NCBI GenBank assembly: GCA_009801015.1 | Contig: VHZZ01015868.1 | Span: 19,882-46,317 of the forward strand | Reading direction: 5' to 3' | From: Silene noctiflora | Taxonomy: Eukaryota > Streptophyta > Magnoliopsida > Caryophyllales > Caryophyllaceae | Length of the DNA stretch: 26,436 nucleotides | Shown here: in pieces, positions 19,607 to 26,436 of the stretch | How the letters are laid out: every line of letters begins with the position of its first letter | Position numbering within the stretch: the first letter of the stretch is position 1 | Translations under genes and position numbers: made by a program | The notes under the pieces: generated by a model | Database searches by the model: none | What the model was told of the DNA's origin: nothing | The model's input: only the letters and a program-made list of their open reading frames with translations

Positions 19607-19619
19607 GTGTGAGGAGGTT
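19604..19619 (+). promoter_or_regulatory. Polypurine tract of element 3
   Basis: AAGTGTGAGGAGG precedes the LTR start. Plus-strand DNA synthesis in LTR retrotransposons starts from such a tract. A GAGGACGAGTAA string just upstream is of a kind often seen at this spot in related elements. Confidence 0.6.
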
Positions 19620-19647
19620 TTATAACACCATATTTTATTGATTTTTA

Positions 19648-19658
19648 ACCCACATTTT
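19648..19658. repeat. 11-bp target-site duplication ACCCACATTTT, left copy
   Basis: It directly precedes the T run (oligo(A) of the minus strand) of the retroposed transcript. The identical sequence occurs at 22236-22246. Length over 10 bp fits LINE-type target-primed reverse transcription. Confidence 0.8.
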
Positions 19659-22235
19659 TTTTTTTGACAATAGTGAACTGAGATTAAAATAAAGAAAGTC
19701 ACATACTGACTATAGTACAAACTCCGGAGTATCGGAGTCCCTTACCGAACTAGAAAACCAAGTAACTGAAAATGAAGCAGAGACAATACGACGGCTTTTT
19801 TTATAGGGAGGATGATAAAAGTCTTCGAAGTGAAATCGGTCTACCTCCTTTCTTTTAGCTCGCATAGCCAGTACAGCTTTTGTGGTGTACCTGCAAATAG
19901 AATGAGGACATTCGACAGAAACGGAAGATCGTTTCTTCAAAAGAACACTACTAGCCTGTGTCACATGACCTTTGTGTTTTGAATAGACCACCTTTCGTCG
20001 AAAACTCTTAGTTTTACTTTATTTAACCGCAATAAACTGGAACTAAACCGAAGATATCCTACTAATATGAGCGGAGTCCATTGATATCCGCTTCTTTTTA
20101 TCAATTTGGAAAACAGCTTCCTTCTGGACCACCTTAGTATTCTCAAGAGTAAATGTAAATGTTGACTGCGCAACTTGCTCCTTAGGTAAAGGAGAAGAAG
20201 GGGGGACTTCTGCTACCCTTGAAATATCTTCATGAGGAGTCCCGTCTGAATAGAATTTTCAAGGATGAGGGGTCGAACCCTCATGAAAGACAACGAACCT
20301 TTGTGGAAAAAGGATAGATCTTTTCCACTTAACAAATTCTCATAATCCTTTGACGAAATATGTTGTTGCTTTATAGCTTGCTTTTTATTGGAAAATAAGT
20401 ACTTTGCCGGTATTTTCGTAAAAGAATTAGCATAAGAGTGAGTACCCTCGTCAACTGGAGGCGGGTCTGACTCGTAAATGGTATCATAAACCACAGAATA
20501 TTGAACCGAAGTAACTTCACTTGCTTCACTTACTTCATTTTCTTCACTCACCATTGGTTCAGAACTAGAAGAGGTGCTACAAGAAGCTGCGATGGTCTGA
20601 TCAGCCACGTCAACATAAAGCATTGGCTTCTTACCTTTATTGACAGACCTCAACAGATCAAATGAATAATTAACACGCTTACCATTAGGATTCCCGGCAA
20701 TTCTGTCAACCACAACAACTAGCTTACGACTAGCTTCAGAATTATTTGGATCAAGATGCAAAACATACTCAAAATCGTTCCAAGCATCTTTCAGTTGATT
20801 CAACTGTTTTTAAGCTAAGGCTCTTCGATAAAGAGCTTTGACATTATAGGGGTCAAAATGTAAAACAAACTTGTAGTAACAGCTAGCCATATCATAATGA
20901 GAGAGTTTCAATTCACAAGCTGCTAAGTTAAGAATAAGGGATAGGGCTAAGGAAGAGGTAGCCTGCAGATCACAACACGGCAAAAAGCCAACGAAGCACA
21001 AAAAATTTAAAGCTTGTTTGTCAAGACTACATGCAAGGGGTATATTTCCATTTTAAAAAATAGAATTTCCTCTATCCTTCATGAGTTTAATAGAGGAAAA
21101 AGATGGCTCTCCTAAACTCATAATCCAGGTAATCAAATCCTCGTCGTGCACAACATCGTCGTCGAAAATAAACAACTCACTAAGATTGTAAATAAAAGAT
21201 TAATAATCCATTGAAAATGAAATTGAAAAACAAGAGGGATGAAGGCATGGGATTAGAGAAAAGTAACAACACAAAACGAGAAAGGAAATACTACAACCAA
21301 CCCAAGCCACATCTACTAACCCAAACAAACCACCTTAGTAACACTTCGACCATCGGAGAAGAAGACCAAAAAAATGAGACACCACCCGAAAACATCAGTG
21401 ACTTTCAACCTCCGATCAAAATAACATATTATAAAGAATTTAGTATGCAGAATCTGAGCGTCATGGTATAAGCGTGTGATTGTAAGGCTGACTTATGGAA
21501 GAAACAGACAACTTGATTCCTTCAAGAGACATCCGCACACTTGCTAAAATAAACAAGAAGATAAATAGACTCAAAACATCATCCTAAAAAATTGTTTCAA
21601 ACCAACTAAAAAGTTGTGTCATAAACGAAAGGGAGATCTTGATAGAAGAAGCTTGACAAGCAATACAACTAAGCCAACAAAAACCAATTACGGAAAAAAT
21701 CAGAAGGTTCAAGAAACAAACTGGTGGTAAGCTCCTTTGAAATAAATTAAAAAGGCAGTTTTAAATATTGATAAAGTTGAAAAAATGGACTCATCATAGC
21801 CTCAAAAATAGGATTAAAGATAGAGAAATTGGCGTAGAGCTTCAGCAAAGCAAAGAAATCAAAGACACTATTAAAAGGAGACAAACCTCAATTAAACAAG
21901 GATATTAAATATAAGGGCAAAGTCGAAGTAAAAGAGAACCAATTGATACAAGGCAGTAGCCGCCGACATAGCTACATAACAAAGCGCGGAGCGCAACTCA
22001 AACACTGGAGGTGCCCATATAAAAGTCATGGCCATAAAACCCATGGTCTAGGTGTAGGAACCGCCGGAGATCGACCACAGAGGGTCATATCTCCGGCGGA
22101 ACCGGAGGTAGATCAGGGGTGGAAGGAGGGGATGGGGGTGGTAGTATCAAAGAGGAGAACTTAGGGGTTATGAAAGGTAGAGAGAAGGAGAAGGGGTTTT
22201 TAGAGAGAAGGTCGTCTTAGCTTCTATAAACTACC
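19659..22235 (-). pseudogene. Retroposed transcript of a TPR-protein gene (processed pseudogene)
   Basis: Minus-strand RNA copy with a short oligo(A) tail (T11 at 19655-19665 on plus), a stop near 19710, and an 11-bp target duplication on both sides. The coding part has tetratricopeptide repeats: LNLAACELKLSHYDMASCYY, FDPYNVKALYRRALA and NDFEYVLHLDPNNSEA (about 21000-20720), followed by a Ser/Glu-rich part with VNYSFDLLRSVNKGKKPM. The C-terminal frame ends DTPEFVL at 19710. In-frame stops (one after RRALA at 20810-20812, others near 21050) and a frameshift near 20210-20220 show it is not functional. The 5' kilobase (about 21170-22235) begins with a CT-rich leader like a plant 5' UTR and has no coherent ORF; a retained intron or a chimeric leader is possible. 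TPR proteins usually mediate protein contacts; the parent gene is not identified. Confidence 0.78.
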
Positions 22236-22246
22236 ACCCACATTTT
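22236..22246. repeat. 11-bp target-site duplication ACCCACATTTT, right copy
   Basis: Identical to 19648-19658. It marks the 5' end of the retroposed transcript. Confidence 0.8.
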
Positions 22247-23399
22247 ATCTCTTATTTAGTCAAATTAGTAACGTAGTTAGCGATTAATAAAATAGGATAT
22301 TAGCTAATCTTATTATAGTTGTTGCCTACCTATATTATATGTCGGGATTTTGATACTTCTCCGTATATTTTATTTCTATAGGTACTTAACTCGAATGAAA
22401 ATCGATAACGTAACACTAGTGGATGAAGGACTGGGTTTGGTGATTGTATGTCGTGGTCTATTTTGATTGGCTTGGTACACATGTTCCTTGTCTTATGTGG
22501 CTACTACTTTTGTTCTTCAAGTTGAGGCCCTTCGTTATGATATGACCCACCAAAAGAAACACTCCAAGAGGAGAGTGCTTGATTTGTTATTTGGTCGGGG
22601 CTTGAAAGTTAGGAGAGCAATAAAAAAATAAGGTTGGCAATACAATGGGGAGGAGCTTCATTTTGGTTTGCTTCTAGACAAAGAGCACGAAGGCAGAACT
22701 AATAGAGTAGCAGTAAGAGTAGTTTAGATTTGTTCAACATTGCTTTATACACCTAAGAATCCATCTTTTCTTCATAATTTTTCGATTAAGTTAGTTTATC
22801 CTTTTAATTTATAACAATTTTATGAAAATCTATCATTTTATTCCACTTTAATATAAGTAGGGTAATTTCTCCCTTTTATTTTAGTTCAAGTTATATTCAT
22901 TTATGTAATTAGTTAGTCAAAGTTTCAATCTATATTACTCTATTATTCTAGTATCTTGTTAGTGTAGTTTTAATACATTTTATGTTGGATTAGTTATGAC
23001 TAGAGAGTAGTTAACCTTGTCTAGGGGTAGATTGAACCATATAGTGTGTTAATCGATGTATAGATTTCTATTATTCGACGAGTTATTGGTTTGTGTGTTT
23101 TGGTCTTGTTAAGGGACACATATTTATTAATCTTGGAGTTAGTTTTCACCTTAGTTCTTAACCATCAATGGAAGTTAGGTTGAAATTTGAGGTTTTATTA
23201 ATAACTTGATTAATTAGACTAAATTGGGTCAAAAACACGAAAGTTGAGATTCAATTAGAGCACTCTTAACTTTGATTTGAGTTCTTATCCACAGCGTGAA
23301 AGAATGACAATTAGGAACGATTTATGTTATATTTAATACCATTAATTTGTGTGAGATACCATGGGAGTGGATTTTTCACATGCATGTTAGAGAGACTTA

Positions 23400-24198
23400 C
23401 ACTACAAGGTAATAGCGGTTTAGTGACGGATCAAAATTCCGTCACATTCTGCGGATTTGTGACGGGCTTCTGAGGGATTTGTGACGGCCTATCGGTCACA
23501 TACCGTCACATATTAAGGGCGAAACGTTAATAAATTCAAGCGCGCCAAAGGGATGTGATGGCTTACCCGTCACAGAACTGGTACTCTTGACGGGCTATCC
23601 ATCACATAAACACGGTCTTGTGACGGACAGTCCGTCATAAATTTCTTTTTTTTTGTGACGGATAATATATCGCATGAAGAAATCTGGAAACACGGGTTTG
23701 TGACGGATAGTCCGTCACAAAAGAGAAATCCAGACGGATTGCCCGTCATATTGTCCCTTATTCTGAGAGAAAATCGCGAGTTCCTTATTTTGCCCCAAAT
23801 CAATTTCTAATGGAAAACCTAAAAACTCAAATCAATCCCCCACCACCTAAAATAACCACCACCACAACTGGCCTACCACCACCACGCCTGCCACCATCTC
23901 CTTTTCTCATTTCCTCTTTTCCTTTTTCTAATTTCCTCTTTTCCTTTTGTTCTTCTTTCCTCTTTTTCCTCTTTTCCCCTTTTCCTTTTGTGGTGCCTCC
24001 GACCACCACGCCTGCCACCACCACCGGGTGTGACCTCCAACCACCTCCACCACTGCCACCGCGTGCTGCCACTGTCTCCTTTTCTTCTTTTCATTTTCAC
24101 TTTTAGTTAATTAGGTAACCTCCTCTTACTAGTTATCTTTTTAAATTACTAATTTTAGTTTAAATTATGCTACTGACCCTAGGATAGTAGCCATTATT
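23400..24198 (+). mobile_element. CACTA-type DNA transposon, left terminus and subterminal region
   Basis: The terminus CACTACAAGG at 23400 matches the conserved end of plant CACTA (En/Spm-type) transposons. It is followed by a dense subterminal array (23420-23750) of TGTGACGG and inverted copies. The right terminus (TGTAGTG-like) is not found before the hAT-like sequence, so the right limit given here is only a bound. Beyond the array, 23810-24106 is a Pro/Thr-rich low-complexity frame of CCACCACC and TTTTCC repeats that I do not call a gene. Confidence 0.75.
23420..23750. repeat. CACTA subterminal array, TGTGACGG units
   Basis: About ten units of GTGACGG or its complement CCGTCAC, several as palindromes such as TGTGACGGATAGTCCGTCAC (about 23699-23718). 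In characterised CACTA elements, such repeats bind the element's own TnpA-type protein. Confidence 0.8.
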
Positions 24199-24214
24199 AG
24201 GGGTGAGCAAAACC
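24199..24214. mobile_element. Probable hAT-like terminus, left part
   Basis: TAGGGGTGAGCAAAACC resembles terminal repeats of plant hAT-type elements. It continues across the solo LTR at 25914 as GGATATCCAATACGG. Its right terminus is not in the window. Confidence 0.45.
24210..24214. repeat. Target-site duplication AAACC, left copy
   Basis: It flanks the solo LTR on the left and is repeated at 25909-25913. Confidence 0.8.
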
Positions 24215-25908
24215 TATAATACCTGGATATTTTGGGAGCGTACGAGAAGCCTTGGGATGCGTGAGAGCCATACGATAGTAATATTTGACCTTACATTATA
24301 ACAAGTGGACCTTAGACTACACCGAGTGAATATTAGAAATGGACCGAGTGAGCTAGTAGTGGACCGAGTAGGGTGGACTCGGCCGAGTACAGTGTCTACT
24401 TAACCGAGTATAGTCAACTCGGCCGAGTACATAGTGCACTCGACCGAGTAGGTGGCACTCGGCCGAGTGGACCGTTCACTCGACCGAGTGACACTGTCAG
24501 TATCCGATAAATGCCATTTCGTCCCTTAACCCTAATTCATTTCTTATCTTTTCCCTTTCTCTCTAAACTCTCTCCCTTCTCTCTAAAATTCTCCCAAACA
24601 TATTTCTATGGAGTCTAAGCTTGGATTGAAGATTATTCCACCTCACTCACCATCCTTTCACCTTGGTAAGTAGATCTAAACATCTCCCTTAACCCTAACT
24701 TTTGGGGGGTTTTGTATATTTCGATAATTAGTGATTTTAATTATATAATAGATAATTAGTGAGTATTAATAAGGGGTTATGGCTAGTATGGTACTATAGG
24801 ATGTATTATGATAGTTATTCTGTGGTTATTGTAGGATGAGACGGTTTTATAATGCGGAATCGGGTTGGATTCGTGTAGCTTGTTGGAGAACGCTTAAAGG
24901 TAGGTTAATCCTACTCGATTTTGGTATTATAGATAGGTTTTGCGTGCTTTAATCATTTGATTTCAGGAAATGAGTATTCTTTCATTCATATGGTAATTAA
25001 GATTGATGTGGAGTTGTGTATGAGTCGGAATTGTATCTCACATGGCAATGGTTGTGTTGACTTGAGAATTAGACTCTTGAGTACATGGTTAAATCATGAT
25101 ATGTTGGTAATATGTCGAATAAAAGGATTGTAGTCGGTATTGTATTGTAATTACATTCATATGTCTCATATTCTTGTTGGAGATTAGTGGCGGTGGTGTG
25201 GTGACTGTATTGGAGACGAAAGGCGGTTGGGAGACCGTCTTTCGCTTGGGTCACCTCTTGGAGCTTCCCACTCCAAGAGGGATGTGTACATTAATGGCTT
25301 GATTTATGGAGGGACACGTGAGGTTGAGTACGTCGTCTGGCAGGGGATCCGAGTCGCTCTCGGGCCCGGTACCACCGGTGTGTCCGGAGTTCCTTCTTAC
25401 GGGCTGCGATCCGGGTTTTTTTTAGTGGGCGGTGTTGCGGTGCATTCACCTGGTTGTGGGTACGTCTGAGTGTGTCCTGGTACCGGAGTGGTGTGGTTTG
25501 AGGTTATACCCCATGCATTGCATTGTCATATTTCATATCCGTGTTTCATTTTAGTGGCATATGTATTTATATTATCGAAACTGACTGTTTGTGGCTTCTT
25601 TTAACTGTCACCTATTTCCGGGGTGGCCTGTGTCAATCCATGTGATATTTCTTATCATATGGGGAGCAAGTTGATTGCAGGTTTTGTGATGCGTTTGGGA
25701 TTTGGGGTCGCGCTTCAAGATTGGAGTCGAGTTAGTGGACATGAGTTAGAGGTCGTTGTAGATGAGTTGTAATTGTTATTCATGTTATTTGTAATCATTA
25801 AATTAATATTATTAATAAAGTGTTCTTTATTGGAGTTTTGAAACACTACCTCGGGCAATCAAGATGGTAATGTTTCGATTATCTTGGCCGGATAATCGGG
25901 GTGTTACA
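24215..25908 (+). mobile_element. Solo LTR, probably of a Tekay/Del-type chromovirus (1694 bp)
   Basis: It starts TATAATACC (TG changed to TA) and ends GGTGTTACA, forming the inverted ends usual for LTRs beginning TGTAACACC. The AAACC duplication is perfect on both sides, and joining the flanks gives a continuous hAT-like sequence. No internal domain is present. It contains a 20-bp-period palindrome array near its start, then a CT-rich region with TTAACCCTAATTCATTTC at about 24526, resembling a leader. The 80-codon open frame at 25227-25469 is unsupported. Family assignment is by the termini only. Confidence 0.8.
24316..24489. repeat. Nine-unit palindrome array, ACTCGGCCGAGT type, period about 20 bp
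   Basis: Twelve-mers related to ACTCGGCCGAGT start at 24316, 24338, 24358, 24377, 24398, 24417, 24438, 24457 and 24478. The steps are 22, 20, 19, 21, 19, 21, 19 and 21 bp. The right arm CCGAGT is kept in all nine; the left arm is decayed in the first three and the fifth. The centre alternates GC and AC in the later units. It lies 100-275 bp from the LTR start, just upstream of a CT-rich stretch, as promoter elements would. Confidence 0.88.
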
Positions 25909-25913
25909 AAACC
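25909..25913. repeat. Target-site duplication AAACC, right copy
   Basis: Identical to 24210-24214. It confirms the solo LTR boundaries. Confidence 0.8.
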
Positions 25914-26245
25914 GGATATCCAATACGGTTTTAGAAACCGTATCGAATATCCGGTTTTTTAAATCTCCTTTTTTAGTATCCTTATCGATACGGTTTTTCC
26001 GTAAATACGGAAACCGTATATCCTGATTTTTCGTATATCCGGTATCCGGTTTTCAACTTCATTTATGTAATTTAATTTTTTTTTCTTTTCTACGTGTGAT
26101 TGTTGGTTTTTTTATCAACTTAAAAGTGTTTTAAAAATTTATAAGAGTAAATAGCTTATAAAGTTTAATACTAATAAGGTTTAATCACCAATATTTTGGT
26201 TATTTTGTGAATTATGTATATATTTTAATCTTTTATTAATAGATC
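25914..26245. mobile_element. Probable hAT-like sequence, right of the solo LTR
   Basis: It continues the sequence broken by the solo LTR. It holds two inverted pairs of ATACGGTTT and AAACCGTAT (25923-25931 with 25935-25943, and 25988-25996 with 26011-26019), plus several GGATATCC/TATCCGG strings. Such subterminal inverted motifs are common in hAT-type elements. No coding sequence. Confidence 0.45.
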
Positions 26246-26436
26246 TGTCGCACACCTAGCAAAGATAATTACCTTAGTCTTGGCAACAAATTAAAGTAGT
26301 AAGGTAGGGGTCGAACCACAGAGAAACGGGTGTTGCTTTACGGAATACTATGGTTAGGTCTATATCAAGATCGGGTTATAGTTTTCGTTTTAGTGGGTGA
26401 AATGCAATGTAAATAAAAATGCAAAGTAAATAAAAT
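26246..26436 (-). repeat. 3' end of an LTR, minus strand, running off the window
   Basis: TGTCGCACACC at 26246, then TAGCAAAGATAATTACC, GGGGTCGAACCAC and ATCAAGATCGGGTT, match the reverse complement of the LTR end at about 4000-4187. Flanking sequence on the left has no primer site, so this is a 3' LTR or a solo LTR of an element extending to the right. Confidence 0.7.

Larger units (their letters stand above)
17538..19619 (+). mobile_element. 3' internal part of a gypsy element (element 3)
   Basis: This plus-strand sequence starts abruptly after the chromovirus fragment. It holds an unknown ORF, then a non-coding part with AAGTTTGGGAGGTG (18556-18569), a purine run at about 18965-19015 and a terminal polypurine-like tract before an LTR. 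The order matches the 3' regions of Athila/Tat elements. No pol is present. Confidence 0.7.
19620..23399 (+). repeat. 3' LTR of element 3, interrupted by a retroposed transcript and cut by a CACTA element
   Basis: The LTR begins with TTATAACACC, probably from TGATAACACC. It runs to the retroposon at 19659, resumes at 22236 after it, and continues AT-rich to 23399. The part near 22990-23120 has GAGTAGTTAACCTTGTCTAGGG, whose two halves (GAGTAGTT and TTGTCTAGGG) resemble the LTR at 3157-4187 near 3610-3640. No ORF of note. Its 3' end is not reached before the CACTA terminus at 23400. Confidence 0.65.

Noticed and set aside
20213-21001. Functional TPR-protein host gene
   Set aside because: In-frame stops, a frameshift, oligo(A) and flanking 11-bp direct repeats point to a processed pseudogene.
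23810-24106. Proline/threonine-rich protein
   Set aside because: Low-complexity CCACCACC and TTTTCC repeats open all frames on both strands; no domain.
24316-24489. CRISPR-like array (short palindromic repeats at regular spacing)
   Set aside because: Units are only 12 bp with 7-10 bp gaps, inside a plant LTR with a target duplication; no cas genes.
25227-25469. 80-codon ORF in the solo LTR
   Set aside because: It lies within a bounded solo LTR; no motif and no reason for coding.

Overview
The window looks like heterochromatic plant DNA, most likely from a eudicot (Caryophyllales is only a guess). It is almost entirely nested and broken transposable elements: Ty3/gypsy elements with Athila-style gene order, a Tekay/Del-type chromovirus fragment, solo LTRs, a CACTA-type DNA transposon end, probable hAT-like sequence, and one retroposed host transcript. 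I found no intact host gene, rRNA, tRNA or CRISPR locus. Every coding region carries stops, frameshifts or deletions.

Left part. Positions 1-3121 hold the 3' half of an Athila-like element on the minus strand (element 1: RT/RNase H, integrase, then a palindrome-rich spacer). A probable plus-strand solo LTR (3157-4187, flanked by GCCTT) separates it from element 2. Element 2 is a much more complete Athila-like element, also minus, running from about 4193 to 16435. From right to left it has a 1.9-kb 5' LTR with a TATA box (14530-16435), a tRNA-Asp primer-binding site, gag, protease, RT, RNase H, integrase, a CCGG-rich array, an env-like ORF and a long AT-rich 3' UTR. Its 3' LTR is not present; the 3' UTR instead joins the RT of element 1.

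Middle. Element 2 was inserted into the integrase gene of a chromovirus, whose RT/RNase H/integrase fragment remains at 16436-17537 (minus). Next to it is the 3' end of a third gypsy element on the plus strand (element 3: unknown ORF, purine-rich 3' UTR, PPT, LTR from about 19620). That LTR was hit by a retroposed transcript of a tetratricopeptide-repeat gene (19659-22235, minus, oligo(A) tail and 11-bp target duplication) and by a CACTA element starting at 23400.

Right part. A solo LTR (24215-25908) with a 5-bp duplication AAACC sits in probable hAT-like sequence. At 26246 the terminus of an LTR related to the one at 3157-4187 begins, in opposite orientation.

The most unusual signal is a recurring architecture. 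Unrelated elements carry short palindrome arrays where a promoter would be expected: ACTCG-NN-CGAGT units with a period of about 20 bp in element 1 and in the solo LTR, and CCGG-type clusters both in the LTR of element 2, upstream of its TATA box, and in front of its env-like ORF.
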